Shown one piece after another: positions 43,981 through 52,658 of a stretch of 64,000 bases of DNA (position 1 is the first letter of the stretch; each line of letters begins with the position of its first letter). The stretch is from positions 1,550,001 to 1,614,000 of the forward strand of contig OZ253672.1 in assembly GCA_965263365.1 (NCBI GenBank), written 5' to 3'. A model generated the notes under the pieces. The model was not told where the DNA came from, did no database searches, and saw only the letters and a program-made list of their open reading frames with translations. Source of the stretch: CANMUM01 sp965263365 (GTDB lineage Bacteria; Pseudomonadota; Alphaproteobacteria; Rhodobacterales; Rhodobacteraceae). Made by a program: the position numbers and the translations under genes.

Positions 43981-44190
43981 TTAGTCGACCAAATTAGTGA
44001 CCACACCTGCGACAGCACCAGCTGTTGCGCCTTCACCAATATCTGAACCCAACACCGCATTTGTAGCGCCGCCTGCTGCCGCGCCAATTGCAGCATCTCC
44101 CGCGATATTGTTAACCAAATCACGATCAACGCTATCACAAGCTGCCAAAATTGCTGCCACAGAAGTAAGTAAAAAGATTTTTTTTGCCAT
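43981..44190 (-). CDS. Small glycine-zipper lipoprotein
   Basis: A 69-residue precursor. Signal peptide MAKKIFLLTSVAAILAACDS with the lipobox LAAC, then a mature chain full of Gly and Ala (GDAAIGAAAGGATNAVLG, GEGATAGAVAGVV). It has the same design and size as the lipoprotein at 42087-42311 and could be a distant paralogue. Probably outer-membrane linked, function unknown. Separate short unit with its own terminator. Confidence 0.75.
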   Translation of the reverse strand: MAKKIFLLTSVAAILAACDSVDRDLVNNIAGDAAIGAAAGGATNAVLGSDIGEGATAGAVAGVVTNLVD

Positions 44191-44327
44191 TTTTTTGCCT
44201 CAATATTTAATTGTCTTGAATAGCCAAAATTCCACAAAAAGAAAAAAAAGTCAATTTGAACAATATTATCGAGAAAATTTCGGCAAAAAAGCGCCCTATG
44301 CGAAATCAACATATCAAAAAAACCTTT

Positions 44328-45860
44328 TCATAGCGGCATATTGTCATGTTTCTTCCACGGATTGCTTTGCTTCTTCTGCTTTAAACTTGCGAATGCACGC
44401 GCAACCCGACGTCGCGTTGATTGAGGCATAATCACTTCATCAATAAAGCCACGCTCCGCTGCTTTAAACGGTGTCGCAAAATTGGCTTCATACTCGGCAG
44501 TTCGAGAGGCAATCTTATCTTGATCATCGAGCTCATTTCGGTAGATAATTTCCGTAGCACCTTTCGCACCCATGACGGCAATTTCTGCAGTCGGCCAAGC
44601 ATAATTAAAATCCCCTCGAAGATGCTTAGAGCTCATTACATCATATGCACCGCCATATGCCTTACGCGTAATTACAGTGACCTTTGGAACCGTTGCTTCA
44701 CCATAGGCATAAAGTAGCTTCGCTCCATGCTTAATTACGCCGTTATGCTCCTGCGAAGTGCCTGGCAAAAAGCCCGGCACATCAACAAGCGTTAATATCG
44801 GAATTTCAAAAGCATCACAAAAACGAACAAATCGAGCGGCCTTTCGAGAAGCGTCAATATTTAAGCAACCCGCAAGCACCATAGGTTGATTGGCGACAAC
44901 ACCAATGGTCGAACCTTCCATCCGAATGAAGCCTGTCATTATGTTTTTTGCATAATCTTCCTGGATTTCAAAAAAATCCCCCTCATCAGCAAGCTTGAAA
45001 ATCAATTCTTTCATGTCATAGGGGATATTCGGGTCACGTGGAATTAATGTATCCAAGCTTTCATCAATACGAGAAGGATCATCAAAACTAGGCCAACTAG
45101 GCACACCAATACGATTATTTTGCGGCAAAAAATCGACCAAACGACGCACTTCTAACAAAGCTTCGATATCATTGTCATAGGCTCCATCGGCGACAGAAGA
45201 CTTTTTGGTATGGACAGACGCCCCCCCAAGCTCTTCGGCTGTTACCTTTTCATTTGTAACCGTTTTGACAACATCAGGACCCGTTACAAACATATAAGAA
45301 GTGTCACGCACCATAAAAATAAAATCCGTCATCGCTGGTGAATACACCGCTCCTCCCGCACAAGGCCCCATAATGACAGAGATTTGTGGAACGACACCAG
45401 ACGCCATAATGTTGCGCTGAAAGACTTCAGCATAACCCGCAAGAGATGCAACTCCCTCTTGAATTCGCGCACCACCCGAATCGTTCAAACCAATAACTGG
45501 CGCTCCGTTTTGAACCGCCATATCCATGACTTTGCAAATTTTTTCTGCATGCGTCTCGGATAGTGATCCTCCAAGGACCGTAAAATCTTGCGAAAATATA
45601 TAGACCTGCCGCCCATTTATTGTCCCCCAGCCAGTGACAACGCCATCACCCGGATATTGTTGTTTTTCCATACCAAAATCTGTACAACGATGGCTTTTAA
45701 ACATATCAAATTCTTCAAAGCTGCCTTTATCAAGCAGCGCGGTGATGCGTTCGCGTGCAGTCAATTTTCCCTTTGAATGTTGAACATCAATTCGTTTCTG
45801 ACCTCCGCCTAAACGTGCTTCATCTCGTCTTTCACTAAGCTGTTCAAGTATATAGTGCAT
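44328..45860 (-). CDS. pccB: Propionyl-CoA carboxylase beta subunit
   Basis: Carboxyltransferase subunit that moves the carboxyl group from biotin to propionyl-CoA. The 510-residue crotonase-fold protein has GKLTARERI, FSQDFTVLGGSLSE, the acyl-CoA-binding GLNDSGGARIQEGV and IMGPCAGGAVYSPA oxyanion segments. PGFLPGTSQEHNGVI and AYGGAYDVM follow. It is divergent from the regulator gene pccR, whose likely binding sites lie in the 128-bp gap. The other pcc genes follow on the same strand, separated by short independent units. Confidence 0.97.
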   Translation of the reverse strand: MHYILEQLSERRDEARLGGGQKRIDVQHSKGKLTARERITALLDKGSFEEFDMFKSHRCTDFGMEKQQYPGDGVVTGWGTINGRQVYIFSQDFTVLGGSLSETHAEKICKVMDMAVQNGAPVIGLNDSGGARIQEGVASLAGYAEVFQRNIMASGVVPQISVIMGPCAGGAVYSPAMTDFIFMVRDTSYMFVTGPDVVKTVTNEKVTAEELGGASVHTKKSSVADGAYDNDIEALLEVRRLVDFLPQNNRIGVPSWPSFDDPSRIDESLDTLIPRDPNIPYDMKELIFKLADEGDFFEIQEDYAKNIMTGFIRMEGSTIGVVANQPMVLAGCLNIDASRKAARFVRFCDAFEIPILTLVDVPGFLPGTSQEHNGVIKHGAKLLYAYGEATVPKVTVITRKAYGGAYDVMSSKHLRGDFNYAWPTAEIAVMGAKGATEIIYRNELDDQDKIASRTAEYEANFATPFKAAERGFIDEVIMPQSTRRRVARAFASLKQKKQSNPWKKHDNMPL

Positions 45861-45924
45861 TTTTTCTCCGCAGCATTTGAGGCCACATACTACCTGAGTT
45901 CACAATAATTCTCCACCTGAATAT

Positions 45925-45938
45925 AGCAAATTTGCAAA
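45925..45938. promoter_or_regulatory. TTTGCAAA-type site, probable PccR operator 1
   Basis: AGCAAATTTGCAAA in the pccB/pccR gap contains the palindrome GCAAATTTGC and one perfect TTTGCAAA. The related regulator PccR of Rhodobacter sphaeroides is reported to bind paired TTTGCAAA elements at the pccB promoter. Confidence 0.65.
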
Positions 45939-45963
45939 TACGATAATTTTTATATACAAGAAA

Positions 45964-45979
45964 TTGCAAAATTGCGAAA
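45964..45979. promoter_or_regulatory. TTGCAAAATTGCGAAA site, probable PccR operator 2
   Basis: Two near copies of the same element in tandem (TTGCAAAA, TTGCGAAA), 10 bp before the pccR start. A protein bound here would probably repress pccR itself. Confidence 0.6.
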
Positions 45980-45988
45980 ATTAGACTT

Positions 45989-47392
45989 ATGAAAAATCAA
46001 AAAATATACGCGGGGCCCGCCCTAAAAGAGGTAAGAACTAAATCAAAATTGACCCAAGCAGCCTTTGCAAGCGCTTTAGATGTGTCAGTATCCTACCTAA
46101 ACCAAATGGAAAATAATAACCGACCGATAGCAGCCAACGTAATTTTAAAATTGGCAAAAGAATTCGACTTCGATATCAACGCTTTGGGCGCACCTGATAC
46201 GGTGAGGTTGGTCGCCGACCTCAAAGAAGCTTTTATCTATCCTATGTTCGACACAAAACCCCACGATTCGGAACTGCAACTTGTCGCAAGCAATGCGCCC
46301 GTTCTTGCCCGCGCTATACTAGACCTTCATCGCGCGCACCAAAATCAGCAAGAACGCCTTAAGAGCTTTGACGATGCACTCGGCCTCTCTGCTTACACGG
46401 AAAACCCGCATCCTTGGGAAGAAGTTCGCGATTTCTTTCACTATTGCGACAATTATATAGATTCTATTGATCTCGTTGCTGAACGACAAGCCCAGATGAT
46501 TAACATCCCGAGCAATGCGACATTCGAAACAATCCAAAGCACGTTAAAAGAATATGGTGTATCCGTAGAAATTACGGCCACGCACCAACACAGGCATTAT
46601 GACAGCGCCCAAAAAACACTTGTGATCAGCGCTAACCTTGAACGCTCGTCGCAGATATTCCAAATGGCTACGCAGCTTGGCCTCTTGACCTGTCAAAATC
46701 TCTTTGAAACGACGCTAGACATGGCAAATTTTCACACCAATCAGGCGCGCTCTATATGCAAGATCGGCTTAGCCAATTACTTTGCAGGCGCACTCTTAAT
46801 GCCGTATCGAAATTTTTTAGATCAAGCCAACGCCTTAAGGCATGATCTGGAGAGCTTATCAGGAAGGTTTAGCACCAGCATTGAACAAGTCGCCCACAGA
46901 CTCTCTACGCTTCAACGTCCGGGACATAAGGGAATTCCTTTCTTCTTCGTACGTGTAGATCAAGCCGGAACAATTACAAAAAGGCACTCTGCGACGCGCT
47001 TACAATTTGCACGATTTGGCGGCGCCTGCCCGTTATGGAATGTGCACCGTGCATTTGAAACACCTGGTCAATTTCTAAGACAATTTGCCGAAACGCCCGA
47101 TGGTCTCCGCTATTTTTGTCTCGCATATGACGTCAGCAAACGAGGCGGCAATTTCGAAATCCCTGTACGAAGATTTGCGATTGGCTTAGGTTGCGAAATT
47201 GAACACGCCTCAAAACTAATTTATGCTGATGATCTTGATAGCAAGAATCCTAAGGCACTCGAGCCAATCGGAATTTCATGTCGAATTTGCCCAAGAGAAA
47301 ATTGTCACCAACGCGCCGTACCACCACTGAATTCATCGCTTAAGGTAGACGAAAATAGGCGTGAAATTCACGCCTACGAAATCATTGATTAA
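45989..47392 (+). CDS. pccR: Short-chain fatty acyl-CoA transcriptional regulator PccR
   Basis: Regulator of propionyl-CoA carboxylase genes, 467 residues, of the ScfR family. The N-terminal XRE-type helix-turn-helix is at about 8-65 (LKEVRTKSKLTQAAFASAL, SVSYLNQMENNNRPI). An IrrE-like middle part has an ANYFAGALLMPYRNFL segment near 260-275. The C-terminal acyl-CoA-responsive domain ends with ISCRICPRENCHQRAVPP, the cysteine cluster of the family. Divergent from pccB, with TTTGCAAA-type sites between. By analogy it senses propionyl-CoA and activates pccB while repressing itself. Confidence 0.88.
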   Translation: MKNQKIYAGPALKEVRTKSKLTQAAFASALDVSVSYLNQMENNNRPIAANVILKLAKEFDFDINALGAPDTVRLVADLKEAFIYPMFDTKPHDSELQLVASNAPVLARAILDLHRAHQNQQERLKSFDDALGLSAYTENPHPWEEVRDFFHYCDNYIDSIDLVAERQAQMINIPSNATFETIQSTLKEYGVSVEITATHQHRHYDSAQKTLVISANLERSSQIFQMATQLGLLTCQNLFETTLDMANFHTNQARSICKIGLANYFAGALLMPYRNFLDQANALRHDLESLSGRFSTSIEQVAHRLSTLQRPGHKGIPFFFVRVDQAGTITKRHSATRLQFARFGGACPLWNVHRAFETPGQFLRQFAETPDGLRYFCLAYDVSKRGGNFEIPVRRFAIGLGCEIEHASKLIYADDLDSKNPKALEPIGISCRICPRENCHQRAVPPLNSSLKVDENRREIHAYEIID

Positions 47393-47454
47393 AATTTGTT
47401 TAAATTGATGGCTTAAAGCGAACTAATTAAGACAACTGTTCCTTCAAACAATAG

Positions 47455-47880
47455 CTATTCTTCAGCCTCGAGCGCATCTTCTTCGGCAATACGAGCTTTG
47501 TCAGCAGCTCCTTTGGCCTCTTCATCGCGGTCGACGAGCTCAATTATTGCCATTGGAGCATTATCACCATAACGAAATCCAGCCTTAAGAACGCGTGAAT
47601 ATCCTCCGTTACGCTCTTTGTAACGTGGTCCAAGCACATCAATCAATTTAGTAACCATATCTTGCTGCTTAACCTTTGCAAGTAACTGCCTGCGCGCGTG
47701 AAGATCGCCTTTTTTTGCAATCGTGATCACCTTATCAATAATACGCTTAAGCTCTTTAGCTTTTGGTACTGTTGTTTTGATTTGCTCATGCTCAACAAGT
47801 GATGCAATCATATTGGCAAACATTGCCTTGCGATGCTCATGAGTTCGGTTGAGTTTTCTATATCCATGTCCGTGACGCAT
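47455..47880 (-). CDS. rplQ: 50S ribosomal protein L17
   Basis: Large-subunit protein near the exit tunnel. The 141 residues begin MRHGHGYRKLNRTHEHRKAM and contain TTVPKAKELKRIIDKVI and GGYSRVLKAGFRYGDNAPMA, all family-specific, with an acidic C-terminal tail. Last gene of the rpsM-rpsK-rpoA-rplQ unit. It converges on pccR with a 62-bp gap that shows no strong terminator. Confidence 0.97.
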   Translation of the reverse strand: MRHGHGYRKLNRTHEHRKAMFANMIASLVEHEQIKTTVPKAKELKRIIDKVITIAKKGDLHARRQLLAKVKQQDMVTKLIDVLGPRYKERNGGYSRVLKAGFRYGDNAPMAIIELVDRDEEAKGAADKARIAEEDALEAEE

Positions 47881-47907
47881 TTTGTATCCTTTCTTTATGC
47901 TTTGTCA

Positions 47908-47931
47908 GGGAGCAATTGCGTAGTCGCTCCC
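47908..47931 (-). other. Hairpin between rpoA and rplQ
   Basis: GGGAGCGA/TTGCTCCC pair over 8 bp (one G-U) with an 8-nt loop in the 69-bp gap. No U run follows, so it may be a processing or pausing signal rather than a terminator. Confidence 0.4.
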
Positions 47932-47949
47932 GCCTTTGGATTGTAAATT

Positions 47950-48966
47950 CTAAATATGGTCTTCAAATCGCTTAGCAACTTCGTCAATATTTTCTGGCGG
48001 CCAAGTTGCGACGTCCATCCCAAGGTGCAGTCCCATTGTTGAGAGCACCTCTTTGATTTCATTAAGTGATTTACGCCCAAAATTAGGTGTACGAAGCATC
48101 TCAGCTTCAGTTTTCTGAATCAAATCACCAATGTAAACAATATTGTCATTTTTCAAACAATTTGCTGAACGAACAGACAGCTCCAATTCATCGACCTTCT
48201 TAAGGAACACTGGGTTAAACTCAAGTTCATCAGACGCATCTTTTTCACTCGCAGTTTCAGGCTCATCAAAATTGATGAATACTGACAACTGATCTTGTAA
48301 TATGCGCGCCGCAAAAGCAATTGCATCCTCAGGTGTAACAGATCCATCTGTCTCAAGAGACAACGAAAGCTTATCATAGTCAAGAATTTGACCTTCTCGA
48401 GTGGGTTCAACTTTGTAGGAAACCTTACGAATAGGTGAATAAAGTGCGTCAACACTGATCATACCGATCGGCGCATCTTCAGGCTTATTATTTTCGGCTG
48501 CAACGTAGCCTTTGCCAGTTGTCACAGTGATTTCCATGTCCAAACTCGCATTTTCATCAAGATGACAAATAATGTGGTCTGGATCTAAAATTTCGACGCC
48601 AGCAACTTCCTGAATTTGTGAAGCTTTAACAGCGCCCGCACCGGATGCGCGCAAACTCAAACGCTTTGGGCCTTCAACTGTCAAACGAACAGGAAGCTCT
48701 TTGAGGTTCAATACAATATCTGTCACATCTTCACGCACACCATTCAGTGAAGCAAACTCGTGAAGAGCTCCTTCAATTTGAACTGCGGTTACAGCAGAGC
48801 CTTGCAATGATGAAAGAAGAACCCGACGCAGAGCATTTCCAAGTGTCAAACCAAAACCACGCTCTAAGGGCTCTGCAATTAGTGTCGCCTGAACCCGAGG
48901 ATTTGGGCCTGGTTTCAAATCAATTGTAGATGGACGAATGAGTTCTTGCCAATTTTTGTGGATCAT
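47950..48966 (-). CDS. rpoA: RNA polymerase alpha subunit
   Basis: Assembly platform of RNA polymerase and contact site for activators. The 338 residues include the N-terminal domain (FGLTLGNALRRVLLSSL, then NGVREDVTDIVLNLK), an acidic linker (ETASEKDASDELEF) and the C-terminal domain with SVRSANCLKNDNIVYIGDL and TPNFGRKSLNEIKE. Part of the rpsM-rpsK-rpoA-rplQ unit, as in most Alphaproteobacteria. Confidence 0.98.
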   Translation of the reverse strand: MIHKNWQELIRPSTIDLKPGPNPRVQATLIAEPLERGFGLTLGNALRRVLLSSLQGSAVTAVQIEGALHEFASLNGVREDVTDIVLNLKELPVRLTVEGPKRLSLRASGAGAVKASQIQEVAGVEILDPDHIICHLDENASLDMEITVTTGKGYVAAENNKPEDAPIGMISVDALYSPIRKVSYKVEPTREGQILDYDKLSLSLETDGSVTPEDAIAFAARILQDQLSVFINFDEPETASEKDASDELEFNPVFLKKVDELELSVRSANCLKNDNIVYIGDLIQKTEAEMLRTPNFGRKSLNEIKEVLSTMGLHLGMDVATWPPENIDEVAKRFEDHI

Positions 48967-49023
48967 AATCTAGCCTCCATGCTCGTAAAGTTGGGGATCC
49001 ATCCAGCTTTACACTCGAGGGAA

Positions 49024-49042
49024 CGCCAATAAGATATTGGCG
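49024..49042 (-). other. Hairpin between rpsK and rpoA
   Basis: CGCCAATA/TATTGGCG, an 8-bp perfect stem with a 3-nt loop, just behind rpsK. A second imperfect pairing (GTAAAGCTGG with CCAACTTTAC) lies downstream. Possible RNA processing or attenuation element. Confidence 0.45.
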
Positions 49043-49053
49043 CGGTGAAAATT

Positions 49054-49443
49054 CTATACGCGGCGTCTTTTTGGTGGACGACATCCGTTATGCGCCAAAG
49101 GCGTTACATCACGAATAGAAGTGATATTAAAACCTAAAGCAGCTAATGCACGAAGCGCACTCTCACGCCCAGAACCAGGGCCTTGCACTTGAACATCAAG
49201 CGTCTTCACACCATGCTCTTGCGCTTTACGACCCGCATCATCAGCTGCGAGCTGCGCCGCATAAGGTGTAGACTTACGCGAACCTTTAAAACCCAAATGT
49301 CCAGCAGTAGACCATGAAATCGCATTTCCTTGAGGATCTGCAATCACAATCTTAGTGTTATTAAAGCTTGAATTTATATGTGCAACACCGGTTGGTATGT
49401 TCTTACGCTCACGACGTGCAATTTTTTTCGAATCTCTTGCCAT
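49054..49443 (-). CDS. rpsK: 30S ribosomal protein S11
   Basis: Small-subunit platform protein. The 129 residues carry GVAHINSSFNNTKIVI, the GSRKSTPYAAQLAA segment, VQGPGSGRESALRAL and the closing HNGCRPPKRRRV. ATG 49443 is preferred over the TTG just before it. It is 12 bp behind rpsM. Confidence 0.97.
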   Translation of the reverse strand: MARDSKKIARRERKNIPTGVAHINSSFNNTKIVIADPQGNAISWSTAGHLGFKGSRKSTPYAAQLAADDAGRKAQEHGVKTLDVQVQGPGSGRESALRALAALGFNITSIRDVTPLAHNGCRPPKRRRV

Positions 49444-49455
49444 CAAATACTCTCT

Positions 49456-49824
49456 CTATTTCTTCTTACCAGCGATCGCAACAGCAGGACCTTTGCGCGT
49501 CCGAGCGTTGGTATGGGTACGTTGCCCACGAACAGGCAAACCACGGCGATGACGAAGACCACGATAGCAGCCCAAATCCATCAAACGCTTGACGTTCATC
49601 TGTTTTTCACGACGTAAATCACCTTCTAAGGCATAATTTGTATCAAGGTGTTCGCGAATACGCAAAACATCTGCATCTGATAATTCATTCACACGTGTGG
49701 AAGAAGTGATATCAAGAGCTTTACAAATGCTTTGAGCACTCGTTGAACCAATTCCATGAATATAAGTCAAAGCGATCTCTACTCGCTTATTAGTCGGTAT
49801 ATTAACGCCAGCAATACGCGCCAC
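49456..49824 (-). CDS. rpsM: 30S ribosomal protein S13
   Basis: Small-subunit head protein contacting tRNA and the large subunit. The 122 residues start MARIAGVNIPTNKRVEIALT and end in the basic tail with LPVRGQRTHTNARTRKG, both typical. It is the first gene after a strong terminator, so a promoter for rpsM-rpsK-rpoA-rplQ should lie just upstream at about 49825-49905. Confidence 0.97.
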   Translation of the reverse strand: MARIAGVNIPTNKRVEIALTYIHGIGSTSAQSICKALDITSSTRVNELSDADVLRIREHLDTNYALEGDLRREKQMNVKRLMDLGCYRGLRHRRGLPVRGQRTHTNARTRKGPAVAIAGKKK

Positions 49825-49908
49825 TATTACGCTCCGTTTTTATTGAGGCTCGCGCCCCGTTCAAAATAAAATGCGCCTAGTTTAACAAGACACATTCAAA
49901 CACCAAAA

Positions 49909-49958
49909 AGCTCTACATGAGCAAAAAAAACGATTCTATCTAGAAAAGATAGAAATCG
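49909..49958 (-). terminator. Intrinsic terminator behind adk
   Basis: On the minus strand CGATTTCTATCT pairs with AGATAGAATCG over 11 bp with one bulged base and a 5-nt loop, followed by eight T. A second small stem (GCTC/GAGC) with five T comes directly after. It separates rplO-secY-adk from rpsM-rplQ. Confidence 0.75.
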
Positions 49959-50030
49959 CATGATTCCGAGATTGGCGGATTATACAAATGATTAACCTAA
50001 GGTCAACCCCAATTCACTTCCAAACTCGAC

Positions 50031-50678
50031 TTATTTTAAAAGTCCCCTTAACGCTCCAGAGACCTCATTCATTGACTGCATCCCGTCGACCTTAGATAAG
50101 AGGCCCTTTGCATAATAATACCCAATTAATGGGCTTGTATCACGGTAATACGCCATCAAACGTGTGCGTAGGCTTTCCGCATTATCATCAGATCGACGCT
50201 TCATTTCCGTCTCCCCGCAATTGTCACAATGCACACCATCAGACAATGGCCTGGAATCATCATGATAAACAGCGCCACAATTTGAACAAGAAAAACGTCC
50301 TGCAATGCGCTTAATGAGAGCCTCATCTTTAACAGTTAGTTGAATAACATGATCAAGTTGCCGATTCTTTTTTTGCAAAAGCGCCTCTAAGCTTTCTGCT
50401 TGCGCGAGCGTTCTTGGGTAGCCGTCAAAAATAACACCGCCCTCGGTTTTGGGATCGTCTAGGGCTTCAGAAATTAGGCGAGTCACGATATCATCTGAAA
50501 CAAGCTCACCGCGCGACATAATACCCGCAACCTCATTTCCAAGCTCAGAGCCTGAAGATTTAGCGGCACGCAACATGTCACCAGTTGACAATTGCACCAT
50601 ATTTCTTTCTTCAACAAGCATCGCAGACTGCGTGCCTTTTCCGGCTCCCGGAGGACCAATTAAAATAATATCAACCAT
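50031..50678 (-). CDS. adk: Adenylate kinase
   Basis: Equilibrates ATP, AMP and ADP. The 215-residue long form has the P-loop IGPPGAGKGTQ, LSTGDMLRAA, FDGYPRTLAQAE and a lid domain with FSCSNCGAVYHDD and HCDNCGE. The four cysteines in CxxC pairs indicate a zinc-binding lid, in contrast to the E. coli enzyme. ATG 50678 overlaps the secY stop as TGATG. A strong terminator follows. Confidence 0.97.
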   Translation of the reverse strand: MVDIILIGPPGAGKGTQSAMLVEERNMVQLSTGDMLRAAKSSGSELGNEVAGIMSRGELVSDDIVTRLISEALDDPKTEGGVIFDGYPRTLAQAESLEALLQKKNRQLDHVIQLTVKDEALIKRIAGRFSCSNCGAVYHDDSRPLSDGVHCDNCGETEMKRRSDDNAESLRTRLMAYYRDTSPLIGYYYAKGLLSKVDGMQSMNEVSGALRGLLK

Positions 50679-52054
50679 CAACGACGCCCCTTCTTTTTTG
50701 CCGATCTTCTGCGGGCCTTAGATCTATCTTTGCCGCGCAACTGCGACTTTTCTAGCAAACCTTCATACTGATATGCAAGCATATGAGACTGTATTTGGCC
50801 AACAGTATCCATAGTCACGGAAACAACAATCAGCAAAGATGTTCCCTGCAGGACGACCGGAACACCATACGCATTTTGAATAATGCTAGGGAACACCGTG
50901 ACAATCACCAAATAAATAGAGCCCGCGACAAGAATGCGCACCATAACCCACTCTAAATATTCAGCTGTGCGCGCCCCTGGACGAATACCAGGCACAAATC
51001 CACCCTGCTTTTTCAAGTTTTCAGCAACGTCTTCTGTTTTAAATGAAACATTTAAAGAATAAAAATAAGCAAAGAAAACAATCAAAAATGCAAAGAGCGC
51101 ATAAAATCCAGGAGTCCCATTGCCAATATAAGCCAAAACAGTTCCAAGCGCTCCTGTCTCGCCCCCTTGCACACGAGCTGTGAGCAATGACATTGGCAGT
51201 ACGAGAACAGAGCTCGCAAAAATCGCTGGTATTACGCCGGAAGGATTGAGCTTTATGGGCAAATTCGAATTATCACCGCCCATGATTTTATTGCCCACTT
51301 GTCGCTTTTGATACTGAATAATTACCTTGCGCATCGCGCGTTCCACAAACACAATAAAAGTCACAAGAACAATGATCAGCGCCAAAATCATAAACATTGG
51401 CAAAAAACCTGTCCCTTGTGTTTCTGAGCTCGCAAAGAAACGCGCGATCCCGCCCGGCAATCCGGCGACAATACCCACGAAAATAATTAATGAAACTCCA
51501 TTACCAATTCCCCGTGCAGTAATTTGTTCACCGAGCCACATCAAGAACATTGTTCCGCCAACCCAAGTGACAATCGCAACAATTCGAAAGCCCCAACCCG
51601 TTTCAATAGCTGCACCACCATTTTCGAGCAAGGTTGCCCAACCATAAGCTTGGACTGTCGCCAAAACGAGCGTTAAATACCGCGTATATTGGTTGATTTT
51701 TTTCCGTCCCGGCTCCCCCTCTTTCTTTAAAGCCTCAAGAGAAGGCACGACCGCCGTCATCAATTGAATAATAATTGACGCAGAAATATACGGCATAATG
51801 CCCAAAGAAAAAATTGCAGCTTGTTGAAGGGCGCCCCCGGTAAACATATTAATCATGTCACCAAAACCAGCGCCATAATTTTCAAAAAAGGTTTGCAAAG
51901 CTTCCGCATTAACTCCTGGAACCGGAATAAAAGTTCCTAGACGAAACACACACAACAAAAGTATCGTGTAAAAAATACGTTGTTGAAGATCCTTTGCGCG
52001 ACCAAAATTACTCCAACTCAAATTTGCGGCAAGTTGTTCTGCTGCTGATGCCAT
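50678..52054 (-). CDS. secY: Preprotein translocase subunit SecY
   Basis: Channel-forming core of the SecYEG translocon in the cytoplasmic membrane. The 458 residues form ten membrane segments with the plug region near GVNAEALQTFF. Typical signatures are GIMPYISASIIIQLM and GNGVSLIIFVGIVAGLP. The cytoplasmic end is basic (KDRSKARRRSAKKKGRR). Translation is coupled to adk. Confidence 0.97.
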   Translation of the reverse strand: MASAAEQLAANLSWSNFGRAKDLQQRIFYTILLLCVFRLGTFIPVPGVNAEALQTFFENYGAGFGDMINMFTGGALQQAAIFSLGIMPYISASIIIQLMTAVVPSLEALKKEGEPGRKKINQYTRYLTLVLATVQAYGWATLLENGGAAIETGWGFRIVAIVTWVGGTMFLMWLGEQITARGIGNGVSLIIFVGIVAGLPGGIARFFASSETQGTGFLPMFMILALIIVLVTFIVFVERAMRKVIIQYQKRQVGNKIMGGDNSNLPIKLNPSGVIPAIFASSVLVLPMSLLTARVQGGETGALGTVLAYIGNGTPGFYALFAFLIVFFAYFYSLNVSFKTEDVAENLKKQGGFVPGIRPGARTAEYLEWVMVRILVAGSIYLVIVTVFPSIIQNAYGVPVVLQGTSLLIVVSVTMDTVGQIQSHMLAYQYEGLLEKSQLRGKDRSKARRRSAKKKGRR

Positions 52055-52091
52055 TGCGGTTTCCTTAAACTACTTTCGATAAACACGTTAA

Positions 52092-52112
52092 GGGCGAGAT
52101 AACCTCTCGCCC
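52092..52112 (-). other. Hairpin between rplO and secY
   Basis: GGGCGAGA/TCTCGCCC, an 8-bp perfect stem with a 5-nt loop in the 109-bp gap, followed by TTAACG but no T run. Probably an mRNA processing or weak attenuation site setting different levels of L15 and SecY. Confidence 0.5.
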
Positions 52113-52163
52113 CGTATTTTTCAAGCAATATTCGTAATGCTGAAAATGAAAAACGTCCGAATA

Positions 52164-52658
52164 TTACTCTGCTTTTGCATCGTTTTTTTCGGGCGTTGGT
52201 GCTAATTTAATAGAGCCACCTGCTTTTTCAATCGCTTCAATCGCTTTTGCAGAAGCGCCTTTGACGTTTAAATTGACCTTGACTTTAAACGTGTCAGCAC
52301 CCTTAGCTAAAACGCGCACACCGTCGAGTGCACGGCGAACAAGTCCAGATTCAACCAATGCGTTTGCATCAATTTCTTTTTTGGAATCTAGTTTACCGGC
52401 TTCAACAAACGACTGAATTTGAACAAGATTGATCACAGCGTATTTTTCAGGATTGTGCCGGTTAAAACCGCGCTTCGGCAAACGTCTATAAAGTGGCATC
52501 TGTCCGCCTTCGTAACCGTTAATGGCCACACCTGAGCGAGATTTCTGACCCTTGATACCACGGCCACCCGTCTTACCTTTGCCAGAACCTGCACCACGGC
52601 CGATGCGCTTTTTAGAAGGTTTTGCCCCTTCGTTATCTCTTAATTCATTTAATTTCAT
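52164..52658 (-). CDS. rplO: 50S ribosomal protein L15
   Basis: Large-subunit assembly protein, 164 residues. It has the N-terminal MKLNELRDNEGAKPSKKRIG, the Gly/Arg-rich RGAGSGKGKTGGRGIKGQKS and the GYEGGQMPLYRRLPKRGFN segment. In most bacteria rpmD and rpsE stand directly upstream; here the next upstream 355 bp hold no gene and the following gene is on the other strand. So the rest of the spc operon is elsewhere. The promoter for rplO-secY-adk must lie in that gap. Confidence 0.96.
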   Translation of the reverse strand: MKLNELRDNEGAKPSKKRIGRGAGSGKGKTGGRGIKGQKSRSGVAINGYEGGQMPLYRRLPKRGFNRHNPEKYAVINLVQIQSFVEAGKLDSKKEIDANALVESGLVRRALDGVRVLAKGADTFKVKVNLNVKGASAKAIEAIEKAGGSIKLAPTPEKNDAKAE

